DNA of 39,314 nucleotides. Origin: an uncultured Rhodospirillaceae bacterium (lineage in GTDB: Bacteria > Pseudomonadota > Alphaproteobacteria > MPNO01 > UBA2964). Each line of letters begins with the position of its first letter. The stretch's first letter is position 1. Positions 18,514 to 27,180 of the stretch are shown in pieces. The stretch is from positions 1-39,314 of the forward strand of contig CAJXEC010000009.1 of assembly GCA_913052165.1 (NCBI GenBank), in the 5' to 3' direction. A program made the translations under genes and the position numbers. Below the pieces are notes generated by a model. The model saw nothing but the letters and a program-made list of their open reading frames with translations, did not search any database and was not told where the DNA came from.

Positions 18514-18921
18514 ATGACGAGCTACCACAATATTGAAACTATACGTGCGCAGGTCATAAATGCAGAATACAGTTTTTCAATAACAAACAAATCAGAAGAT
18601 GTACAAATTAAAGCTCGGCTCATAAATATAAGTGCAGGCTACCTAGAGCTGCTGGTTAAACCGGCCCAGATCGAGAAAATATCGCGAGAAAACACTGTAA
18701 AAATTGATCCAGATGATACAACGATAAGAGCTTTCTACGAGGTCGGAAAAGAGACTTTTTCTCTTTTAAGGCAGTCTCTGCATTCTCAAAAGAAACTGAA
18801 TGCAGAAGTTCTCTTAAGGCTCGACACTACCCTAACCTTAACTGATCAAGGGGACCTGATCATTAACGATCCGATAAAAGCCCATATTCTGGATTGTGAA
18901 TTTTCTCGAAACTTTACTTAA
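18514..18921 (+). CDS. Unknown protein downstream of fliA (135 aa, beta-rich appearance)
   Basis: ORF starts 5 nt after the fliA stop in the same operon; no recognised family. KARLINISAGYLELLV only weakly resembles a PilZ beta-strand motif. Confidence 0.6.
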   Translation: MTSYHNIETIRAQVINAEYSFSITNKSEDVQIKARLINISAGYLELLVKPAQIEKISRENTVKIDPDDTTIRAFYEVGKETFSLLRQSLHSQKKLNAEVLLRLDTTLTLTDQGDLIINDPIKAHILDCEFSRNFT

Positions 18922-19675
18922 CCCAACGACCAGTCATATCGTTTTGTGTCTGCATCATTTTAGCATTTGCTGAGAAGGACTGTTGAGCTGCCAGCATTCT
19001 GGTCAATTCCTTGACAATATCAGTAGTGGAATTCTCCAACGCCCCGGATTGAACATTACCGTAACCCATTGATCCAGGGTTCCCAAGGTTTGCAACACCT
19101 GATTGGAAATTAGCAGAAAAATCACCTCCACCCTCCGGGGTAAGAGCCCCAGGGTTTTCAAAGGTGGCCAACGCGACTGTCGCAATTTTTAGAGGTTCTT
19201 GTCCTTCAAAAATTCCGATGACTGCGCCACGTTGGTCAATATTCAAATTAGACAGGGAAGAACCCCGATATTTTTCCGGAATCTGGATTGCTTTCCCGTT
19301 GACATCCCTCACGTAGAGACCGGAGCTGTTCACTATAAACCCGTCAGCATTCAGCGAGAAACTGCCGTCCCTTGTGTATTTAGTGGTCGTCGCATTTACG
19401 TCGCTAACCACAAAGTAACCCGCTCCTTTTATAGCCAGATCCAGAACATTGCTCGTTAGGGAGAGGTTACCTTGTCGCTCGTGCCGAACTTTAACGTTGG
19501 CTAATTGCGCTCCCTCCCCCACTCGTGTCCTTGGATTACCATCTTGTTGATAAACATCCTGAAAGCTTAACGCCGATGTTTTAAAACCATAGCTTTTGGC
19601 ATTGGCCACGTTATTAGAGATAAGATCCAATGCTTTCATCGCTACACCTAAACCACTTATGATTGTACCAATCAT
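18914..19675 (-). CDS. Flagellar hook/rod family protein (FlgE/FlgF/FlgG superfamily), short, FlgE-like termini
   Basis: N-term ISGLGVAMKALDLISNNVANAKSYGFKTSALSFQDVY, LDLAIKGAGYFVV, and C-term GYGNVQSGALENSTTDIVKELTRMLAAQQSFSANAKMMQTQNDM; 253 aa. Confidence 0.88.
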   Translation of the reverse strand: MIGTIISGLGVAMKALDLISNNVANAKSYGFKTSALSFQDVYQQDGNPRTRVGEGAQLANVKVRHERQGNLSLTSNVLDLAIKGAGYFVVSDVNATTTKYTRDGSFSLNADGFIVNSSGLYVRDVNGKAIQIPEKYRGSSLSNLNIDQRGAVIGIFEGQEPLKIATVALATFENPGALTPEGGGDFSANFQSGVANLGNPGSMGYGNVQSGALENSTTDIVKELTRMLAAQQSFSANAKMMQTQNDMTGRWVK

Positions 19676-19735
19676 AACAAACTAACTCCTTACCCTGATT
19701 TTAATTCCGTAAAAATTCCCAATTTTTAAATAAAA

Positions 19736-20224
19736 TTAATATTTATTCATGTAATAAGAGACTTTCTTAAAGTATTTATCGTTAATATCTGAATTTTTAG
19801 AATGATAATTTTTTATAGACTGTTCCCAAGAACCAGTTTTTTTAAAAATTGATTTGAGGAAATAAGCTGCATACATAACATTTTGATATGGATCTAGCAT
19901 TTGCTTGCTTGATTCAAAGTTCTGTACGTGCCAATACTTATTTATTTGCATGCACCCTATATCAATATTTTCGATGTCTAGTCTTGATAAGTAACGTAAA
20001 GCATCGATCTTATCTCGAAAATAAAGTGAATTTCCTTCAATATTGAACGCCCAACTTCTCAATTTTCCTGTTTCTCCAAGCCCTACCTCTGCCAATGCGA
20101 TGGCGCGAAGATATCCATTGGGAATACCGTACTTATTTTCAGCATAAATGAAATTTCTTTCGCAATCAGCCTGAGCCGTAAAAGAGAAAAGGAAGGTAAG
20201 AAATATAAAAGTTGCCTTTTTCAT
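19736..20224 (-). CDS. Exported lytic transglycosylase (SLT family), probably flagellum-dedicated (SltF-like)
   Basis: Signal peptide MKKATFIFLTFLFSFTAQA; SLT-like ALAEVGLGE (putative catalytic Glu), IGCMQINKYWH, NVMYAAYFLKSIFKKTGSWEQSIKNYHS; ATGA overlap with flgL. Confidence 0.85.
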   Translation of the reverse strand: MKKATFIFLTFLFSFTAQADCERNFIYAENKYGIPNGYLRAIALAEVGLGETGKLRSWAFNIEGNSLYFRDKIDALRYLSRLDIENIDIGCMQINKYWHVQNFESSKQMLDPYQNVMYAAYFLKSIFKKTGSWEQSIKNYHSKNSDINDKYFKKVSYYMNKY

Positions 20225-21483
20225 CTTATGAAATCAAATAGCGTTGTCTGAGTGATGTTGGTGTAAGTTTGCCTTACGACATCTCTGTTCACGAGCAGAG
20301 ATTGTAATTCAGTGATTAACTTCTCAAGATCCGCGCCCGCGAGATCAGAGAAAGATATCTCCAAAAGATCTTTCATGTTCTCATTCACTTTTAACGAATT
20401 ATCGACTTGGTTCATCAGAGAACCGACTCTCGACCTGTTTAACGCAACATTGTCAAGGGCCGCGCTAAACAAGGCGATATTTCTATTTACCTGGAGGGAT
20501 CCATTTACTACTCGATCTTCCGAACCATTTTGATCCACAATGATTATTTGATTTTCATTATCACCAAATGCCGACCCATCAGAAAAATTTTGGATCTCGA
20601 CGGCACCGCTTAAATTGTTCAGCACGATGCCCTCACCAGTCTGGTGTTTTGCTGCCGTAATTCCGGTCAGTGCAGTATGTTTATTTATGCTTGCAATGGC
20701 GTCCGAAATTCCATTATTGGTGGTAGTAAAATCAATCTTGACCGCCCCAAATTCACCCACTAGATCGAAAGAAAAGCTATTGATCTTGTCCGTGCTCTGC
20801 AATTTAATCTGCTGGTCAGCGGAATTAGAAATCGTCGCGGACCTTTTTAAATGTGCCGGAGTTTGAAGAGACGAGATCAAATTATCAATAATTTGGAAGT
20901 AATTGACACGCTCACCGCCGGGTATTTCAGCATAAAAGACTTCGGCACCGCTCAGGCTGTCTGACACAGTTGTGTTAACAGTAGATCTTACAAAACTCCT
21001 CTGTCCATTACCTTGATAAACTATCGATCCATCATTTTTCTCAGAAAACGGCACGCCTGCCCCCGTTGTTCCTGAAAATAGCGGTTTTCCCCTGGAGTCG
21101 TGCGTATTGGCGAGAGACAACAACTCTTTCCGAATTTCTAACGCCTCCGCCTGGATCATCGCCTTATCATTGATGGAGTATGTATCGTTAGCGGCTTGTA
21201 TTGTTAGTTCTTGCAACCGAGTAAGAATATTTGAGATACTTCCCAAAGCAACATCTGCCGCGCCCAAACGCTCGTTAGCCGTTCTTAAGTTTTTTACATA
21301 ATTTTCAGTTTGTTGAATCTTTTCATCTAATGCTGAGATCTTTATCGCTTTCTCAGGATCTTCAGATGCGGAAGAAAGCGCTTTTCCTGAGGCAATTTTT
21401 GCCTGGTTTTGTTCGATGCGGGTTGAAATTTTGCTAAAGTTATCAAGCTGCCGCTCCGTAAATAATTTGGTCGAAACTGCCAT
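20221..21483 (-). CDS. flgL: Flagellar hook-associated protein FlgL (HAP3)
   Basis: Flagellin-type N-terminus (ISTRIEQNQAKIASGKALSSASEDPEKAIKISALDEKIQQTENYVKNLRTANERLGAADVAL) and C-terminal D0; next to flgK. Confidence 0.93.
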   Translation of the reverse strand: MAVSTKLFTERQLDNFSKISTRIEQNQAKIASGKALSSASEDPEKAIKISALDEKIQQTENYVKNLRTANERLGAADVALGSISNILTRLQELTIQAANDTYSINDKAMIQAEALEIRKELLSLANTHDSRGKPLFSGTTGAGVPFSEKNDGSIVYQGNGQRSFVRSTVNTTVSDSLSGAEVFYAEIPGGERVNYFQIIDNLISSLQTPAHLKRSATISNSADQQIKLQSTDKINSFSFDLVGEFGAVKIDFTTTNNGISDAIASINKHTALTGITAAKHQTGEGIVLNNLSGAVEIQNFSDGSAFGDNENQIIIVDQNGSEDRVVNGSLQVNRNIALFSAALDNVALNRSRVGSLMNQVDNSLKVNENMKDLLEISFSDLAGADLEKLITELQSLLVNRDVVRQTYTNITQTTLFDFIR

Positions 21484-21492
21484 CTAAACTGC

Positions 21493-24400
21493 CTATATCT
21501 TTACAATCGTGTCAAACATATCTCTGGCAGTTTGCAATAAGCGTGCCGCTGCCTGATATGACTGTTGCTGTTGAATGAGGTTGGCAGCCTCGGTATCCAA
21601 ATTCACACCGGATTTTTCATCAACTTTCTCTTTGGCCGCATCCAATTGAGCTGACACACTCTCCAGCTCTATTCGATTGGCGGACAATCTGGAACCGACA
21701 TCTACGAGATAGTTTCGATATGAGTCTTGGTAACTCAAACGGTCGCTGGTGGAGACCCCTAACTGGGCTAAAATATCGAGATTATGGCCATTTAGCTCTA
21801 ATTTATCGTTTGAAATTATGCTAAAGGCATCACCCTCTTCCATCGAACCTGCGATGGTGATCGAGAAGTCATAAACATTGATTGGTCTCCCGTCATTAAG
21901 TTTTCTCTCTCCAAGAAGTTGATCTGTGAAAGTGTCAAAGATTCCTAAAGTACCAGACATACTATTGGTCAGCTTCAAACTGAGGTTAGTTTTCTCCAAC
22001 GGTTGTTCTCCAGGTTTAGAAAGCTCGTGAGCCATCGAAACACGCCTCGCTCCGTCGTTTGAAATCAGGACGATCAGATCTTCCCCTGGAAGGTTCTTCA
22101 TATTAATCAGGTTGTTGTTCTGATCCCTCTCAGAAATAATTTTCGCATCACTAGGCTGGCCATTAAGTGACCGGATTAAAATATCTGCGCCATCAAGAAA
22201 AATCTCTTCTCCGGCCAAGTCAAACCCCATTGCTGTTGCAGCAGCGCTTCCCGTCAAATCCAAATCTGCATTGGTGTTGGTATTTTTCAATGTGATCGGA
22301 GTGAGACTAGTGCTTGTGGCAGCGCCACTTGAGAATACTGCGGTTATCGAAGCATCTGAGCTAGTAAGCTGATAAGTCCCATTACCAAGACGCTGCAAAG
22401 TAACTGTAACGTTTGCTTGTTCACTTATTTTAACTGTTGCGCTCAAAGCGCTGCCGATATTCATAGCCTGCGGTGTCTTACCTGTGAGCACATTCGTCCA
22501 AGTATTGAAACCGAACTGGCCTTCGCCATTGTTGGCAATAGGTACGAGGGCCGATCCTGACATACTTCCTTTCGGGTTGTTGATTGACAAGGTATAACCC
22601 TGGTTGGTCTGTGCGAGATCGACCACGAACTGCCCGCTGTCTCGGCCATCAATTTGAAATTCGCCTTGAAGATATTTCAGCACATACTGCTCGCCAGCGT
22701 AGGTGAATTTCATCTGCGCGCCTTCCGGGGGTAAAGAAGCAAAAACACTTGACTCCATGCGAGGTATTGGGGCTGCTGATTTAGCCTTAGCAATAAGATC
22801 CCGTGAGAGCTCCAAGCCGCTCCCGCTCTCCAACGAGGAGCTACGTGTCACAAATGTATCAACGGAACTGTCTTCCTTTTTAATCGTCAGGGTCACCTTG
22901 TGACCGGCCTGATAAACCATAGCATTGGTACCTTCAGATGCATTGCCATCAACCGCAGGAATATCGTGAAATTCAAAAAGTGCTGTGTCGCCGGCATCCG
23001 TCAAATGCCGAGAGACTGCAGACGAAAGGTAATTATTTTTTGTACTAGTTAAGTTCGTTCCTTGGGTGCTCGAAACAGACAGAGTTGCCTCCGAATTAAC
23101 TGTTACCAATCCAGAGAAAACCAAACTGTTGGTATCAGAAGGGATCAAAGCCGCGGAATTACCCAAAGTATCAAAATTTCCATCAAGAGCTTGGAGGCTA
23201 AGATTTGCATTTCTTACATTTGAAACAACGATGTCTCCTCCGTCGGCCCTAATCAAAACAAGTCTATTTGAGTCCGAACTGACTTGCGCGGTAATGCCCG
23301 TCGTAGGAGACATAGTATTTAGAGTTTCAGCTAAACCTGTTAAGCCAATGGTACTGTTGTACTCTCCATCAATGAGCAACGGTTGGTTATTCTTTCCGAT
23401 TAGTTCAAACGAAATTGGGTTACCCGTTGTTGAATTAAGCTCGATTTGCACTTTATTCTCGGGTTTAAACTGCAATCCCTGCGGGCTTAGTGCTTTATTG
23501 AGCACATCAGCGACAACTTTCGCCGAGGCATTTGAAGGTACAACAACTGTCTCTGCCAGGCCCAAGGTTGAGGATGAAAAACTAAGAGTCTGTTCATCAA
23601 AAAAGTTCACAGACCCAACCTGCGAATTGACCAATGGAACGGAACTAATGCCTGTCCCCCCCCCCGATATCCCGAATGCCAAGGAATGACCGGAATCTGC
23701 CAAGATTGTATTAGCCGTCACTCCGCGGTAGCCTTCGCCAGAGGCAGGACGAAGATACTCAGAACTATACTTCGCAAATTCTGAGAAGCCGTTTTCCTGG
23801 GTAATCAACGAATTAATCTCTGTCGCACCCAATGCTCTTCCGGCCAATTGTCTGCCCTCACGGGTGAACACAAAAATATCAGACGCATCATTGGGCGACG
23901 TGACACTTCCCGATACCGTTGTTCCATCTATCACAGCCTGTCCCGAGTTAATATTTTTATAGGAACTTACAAATTTAAGGGTGTCACCAGATCCGACTGC
24001 CAGAGTTCCAAGCCCCTCAGAGTCAAAAGATTGCCCAAGATTATTCTGGAATCGGAGAAGCCCAGAGTTGAAATAATTTGCTAGATCCGTTGCGCCCGAT
24101 AGATTTAGGTCGTTCGCCCCAGTTGGAATCGTAAGTGTGTATTGTTGGCCGTCGAGAGACAACTCAATCCGAGAAGTTTTTTCGAAGTTTTTGGAAATGA
24201 AAACGACGGATGACTGCTCGGCGTTACTACTAATCGTAATCTCTTCAATCGTTTTTGGGATAATCCCAATCTTGCCACCCTTTAAAAACGTTTTCGATGA
24301 AATGGGACTGAGGTTATTTTTAAAAATTTCTGATATAGACCCCTCCCCCTGCCTGGTAGTCTTAATTGCAGAAATTCTGGCTGCCGCCGTCCCCCTGTTT

Positions 24401-25710
24401 TCGGCTGCAGGATCGATAATCAAAGAAGCGGTGGCAGCCAAGTTAGTAGGGTCATCCAATAAAAATTTTAAATTTTCTGCATCACCAAACTTTCGGGAGA
24501 GAGAAAAACTATTTCCATCCTTTGCCGGCCCTTGAAATCGTACGGAAAAACCATCGAAATTCAGCTCGTCCCGGCCACCAGCCAAAATTTTTCCTTCGTG
24601 TCTTGCTGTCCATCGATCAGAAAGTCCATCATAATTAAAGAAAATATCTCCGTACTGGTCAGAGTAGCCATCGATTTTAGTGACATTCACATTTAAATGG
24701 GAACGGTCGTAATTCAGTCCGGTCAATTCATGGACACTTGACGTAAAAAGCGGTCCTCCCTCATTCCCCGTCAAATCTATCCCCTGGCGGTGTTGCAAAT
24801 TTAATTCATTCACAAATCGTTTAGCCAATGCATCCAGCTCTTTTTCGGCCCGATGAAGAACATCAACGCTATCGCTAACCCCACGTAACAGCCCTGCATC
24901 AAACCCTGTTAGTGGCTGGGTTTCATTTGAAAAAAAATAGAGCCCACTATCTGTGAGCTTATATGAGAGTGCGCTGTTGCGTTCGCCATCCACCAAAACA
25001 GCGCCAACCGCATCAAAGCCAAGATCCACGCGAACTTCGCCAGTATCCTTTATGGTCACACTAATCGCTGCCAATTCTCCCAGATCGACTAACAACTTGT
25101 CCCTTATATCCAGAAGAGCGGGTGTTGCGCCTTTACTTGAAAATGAAGCGGAAATATCCTTATTGATTTTCGCGAGTTGCTCAGTTAACTCATTCACACG
25201 ATTAATCGTAAATTCGGTTTCCTGATCAATTTGAGCTTCAAGAAATCCCAATGATTCACTCGTCCTGGAAAAAGCCCCAGCGACCTCCTTACCAAATGAA
25301 ATTGCTGAAACACGATTAGCCTGCGACCCAGGCTCTGCTGCCACATCACCAAGTCGGGAGAAAAAAGAGTTTATGGAGTCGATTAAATTCCCATCAGGTA
25401 GCAGATAATTTTCAAGCTTCTCAAGATTAGCAACAAATGCTTGAGAGGACTGGAATTTTGACCCTATCTTTCTAAGCTGCGCGGCCAAAACTTCGTCATA
25501 TGCGCGTCGGACCTGATCGACTTTTACGCCAAGGCCCAAAGAGGCGCCTTTTGCTGCCAATCCGTCGTTCTTTGCGCTTACCTCGTCAAGCTTGACCTCC
25601 CTTCTCGTGTATCCCTCAGTGTCAACATTGGCAATATTCTGACTGGTACTCGAAAGCGCATCTTTGTGTGCTCTTACGGCGCTACTGGCTATATCGTATA
25701 TGCTGCCCAT
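21493..25710 (-). CDS. flgK: Flagellar hook-associated protein FlgK (HAP1), very long (1405 aa)
   Basis: N-term MGSIYDIASSAVRAHKDALSSTSQNIANVDTEGYTRREV; C-term SGVNLDTEAANLIQQQQSYQAAARLLQTARDMFDTIVKI; large internal variable region. Confidence 0.95.
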   Translation of the reverse strand: MGSIYDIASSAVRAHKDALSSTSQNIANVDTEGYTRREVKLDEVSAKNDGLAAKGASLGLGVKVDQVRRAYDEVLAAQLRKIGSKFQSSQAFVANLEKLENYLLPDGNLIDSINSFFSRLGDVAAEPGSQANRVSAISFGKEVAGAFSRTSESLGFLEAQIDQETEFTINRVNELTEQLAKINKDISASFSSKGATPALLDIRDKLLVDLGELAAISVTIKDTGEVRVDLGFDAVGAVLVDGERNSALSYKLTDSGLYFFSNETQPLTGFDAGLLRGVSDSVDVLHRAEKELDALAKRFVNELNLQHRQGIDLTGNEGGPLFTSSVHELTGLNYDRSHLNVNVTKIDGYSDQYGDIFFNYDGLSDRWTARHEGKILAGGRDELNFDGFSVRFQGPAKDGNSFSLSRKFGDAENLKFLLDDPTNLAATASLIIDPAAENRGTAAARISAIKTTRQGEGSISEIFKNNLSPISSKTFLKGGKIGIIPKTIEEITISSNAEQSSVVFISKNFEKTSRIELSLDGQQYTLTIPTGANDLNLSGATDLANYFNSGLLRFQNNLGQSFDSEGLGTLAVGSGDTLKFVSSYKNINSGQAVIDGTTVSGSVTSPNDASDIFVFTREGRQLAGRALGATEINSLITQENGFSEFAKYSSEYLRPASGEGYRGVTANTILADSGHSLAFGISGGGTGISSVPLVNSQVGSVNFFDEQTLSFSSSTLGLAETVVVPSNASAKVVADVLNKALSPQGLQFKPENKVQIELNSTTGNPISFELIGKNNQPLLIDGEYNSTIGLTGLAETLNTMSPTTGITAQVSSDSNRLVLIRADGGDIVVSNVRNANLSLQALDGNFDTLGNSAALIPSDTNSLVFSGLVTVNSEATLSVSSTQGTNLTSTKNNYLSSAVSRHLTDAGDTALFEFHDIPAVDGNASEGTNAMVYQAGHKVTLTIKKEDSSVDTFVTRSSSLESGSGLELSRDLIAKAKSAAPIPRMESSVFASLPPEGAQMKFTYAGEQYVLKYLQGEFQIDGRDSGQFVVDLAQTNQGYTLSINNPKGSMSGSALVPIANNGEGQFGFNTWTNVLTGKTPQAMNIGSALSATVKISEQANVTVTLQRLGNGTYQLTSSDASITAVFSSGAATSTSLTPITLKNTNTNADLDLTGSAAATAMGFDLAGEEIFLDGADILIRSLNGQPSDAKIISERDQNNNLINMKNLPGEDLIVLISNDGARRVSMAHELSKPGEQPLEKTNLSLKLTNSMSGTLGIFDTFTDQLLGERKLNDGRPINVYDFSITIAGSMEEGDAFSIISNDKLELNGHNLDILAQLGVSTSDRLSYQDSYRNYLVDVGSRLSANRIELESVSAQLDAAKEKVDEKSGVNLDTEAANLIQQQQSYQAAARLLQTARDMFDTIVKI
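23656..23665 (-). repeat. Mononucleotide tract (C10 on plus strand, G10 on coding strand) inside flgK
   Basis: Direct reading: tgt-CCCCCCCCCC-gatat at 23656-23665; encodes S-G-G-G in FlgK. Confidence 0.95.
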
Positions 25711-25725
25711 ACTGGATCAATACGT

Positions 25726-26022
25726 TCAAATATATTTTTTAAATTGGTTGATGATAGATCTGGAAATTTCAGAACTGTTTTTTTGCGAAATTAATTCGGA
25801 AAATCTTCTATCCAACATTTCGCCAAAGAGCTTATTTTCATTTGTTAGCCCCTCGGAGAGCTCCGCCTTACGAGATGTTTTTAGGATCAACTCGTAAAAG
25901 TAAGACTCAAAGGTCTGCGCAACCTGCCTTAGCGCAGCTAGGTCCTTCTGTCGCTGAAACTCAGCTTTCTGGCCCCCCGAGAGTTGAGCCCCGATAGTTG
26001 TGTTATGATTAATTTTGTCCAT
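25726..26022 (-). CDS. flgJ: Rod-capping protein FlgJ, rod-binding domain only (98 aa)
   Basis: LRQVAQTFESYFYELILKTSRKAELSEGL...NKLFGEMLDRRFSELIS matches the FlgJ N-domain; no muramidase domain; between flgI and flgK. Confidence 0.88.
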   Translation of the reverse strand: MDKINHNTTIGAQLSGGQKAEFQRQKDLAALRQVAQTFESYFYELILKTSRKAELSEGLTNENKLFGEMLDRRFSELISQKNSSEISRSIINQFKKYI

Positions 26023-26034
26023 CTTATTTCAATA

Positions 26035-27180
26035 CTAAATTACGATTAATTCTGCCTTTAGAGCTCCAGCCGCCTTTAGCGCTTCAAGTATCGCAACTAA
26101 GTCACTCGGTTTTGCGCCAATATCGTTTATTGCTTGAACGATTTCGTTAAGTTCCACAGTCCGATTAAACACAAAAGCTCTTACAGGCTCCTCATCAGCC
26201 TCGATTTTAGAGCGGGGTGTGGTGATTGCGGGGCCCGGGGTATTCACGACCGTTCCGTCTGCTGTAGTCGTTGTCGCTCCTGTTGGAGTGACCTCTGGCT
26301 TTTCATCTATTTTAACAGTCAGATTTCCATGCGTAACTGCAGCAGGCGTGATCCTTACATTCCCGCCAATAACGACTGTCCCTGTCCTTGAATTTATGAT
26401 TACTTTGGCTGGAGGGATAGTCGCTGGCAGAGGTATTTCCTCTATCAAGCTGGTGAATGCGACCCTTTGACTTGGGTCTTTGGGTGCCGTAACTCTTATT
26501 GAAGTTGCGTCAATAGGAACCGCCACGCCTTGACCAAGGCGAGAATTTATGGCGCGAGATACCTTGTTTGCGACTGTAAAATCACCGGAATGCAAATTAA
26601 GAATTAAATTTTCGGCTGTCAAAAATGGCGTTTCAACTCGTCTTTCAACTGTAGCTCCTCGCGGTATGCGGCCAACAGTTGGAACATTGACAATTAAGGA
26701 TGAACCATCGTCTCCCGACACACCCAAACCACCAACTGCCAAGTTACCCTGCGCCACCGCGTAGGTTTCTCCATCAGCACCTCTCAACGCTGACATCAGT
26801 AAAGTGCCGCCTTTTAGAGATTCGGCGGGCCCAAGGGCAGAGACGACAACGTCTATCGTTTGTCCTGGTTTTATGAAAGGTGGAAGCTCTGCTGTGATGG
26901 TTACAGCGGCTATGTTTTTTGCATCGATATCATCTAAGTTTGCTTGAATACCAAATCTTGAAATAACTGATCTTAGAGCCTGCTTTGTAAGATTGATATC
27001 CCCATCCCCTGTGCCGGTGAGCCCTGTCACTAGACCAAAACCCACCAATTGATTCGAACGAACACCAGCTACCCCGGCAACATCCTTGATCCTCTCAGCA
27101 AAGGAACTAACAGACAAAAAAATGGAAAAAAAGGTGATTACTAAAGATCTAATTAGAAATTTAAATTGGAGAAAATTCAT
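26035..27180 (-). CDS. flgI: Flagellar P-ring protein FlgI
   Basis: Signal peptide, then RIKDVAGVAGVRSNQLVGFGLVTGLTGTGDG; IQAINDIGAKPSDLVAILEALKAAGAL at the C-terminus. Confidence 0.97.
   Translation of the reverse strand: MNFLQFKFLIRSLVITFFSIFLSVSSFAERIKDVAGVAGVRSNQLVGFGLVTGLTGTGDGDINLTKQALRSVISRFGIQANLDDIDAKNIAAVTITAELPPFIKPGQTIDVVVSALGPAESLKGGTLLMSALRGADGETYAVAQGNLAVGGLGVSGDDGSSLIVNVPTVGRIPRGATVERRVETPFLTAENLILNLHSGDFTVANKVSRAINSRLGQGVAVPIDATSIRVTAPKDPSQRVAFTSLIEEIPLPATIPPAKVIINSRTGTVVIGGNVRITPAAVTHGNLTVKIDEKPEVTPTGATTTTADGTVVNTPGPAITTPRSKIEADEEPVRAFVFNRTVELNEIVQAINDIGAKPSDLVAILEALKAAGALKAELIVI

Noticed and set aside
23066-23689. 207-aa plus-strand ORF
   Set aside because: Antisense to flgK; its sequence mirrors the flgK coding bias and shows no family resemblance.
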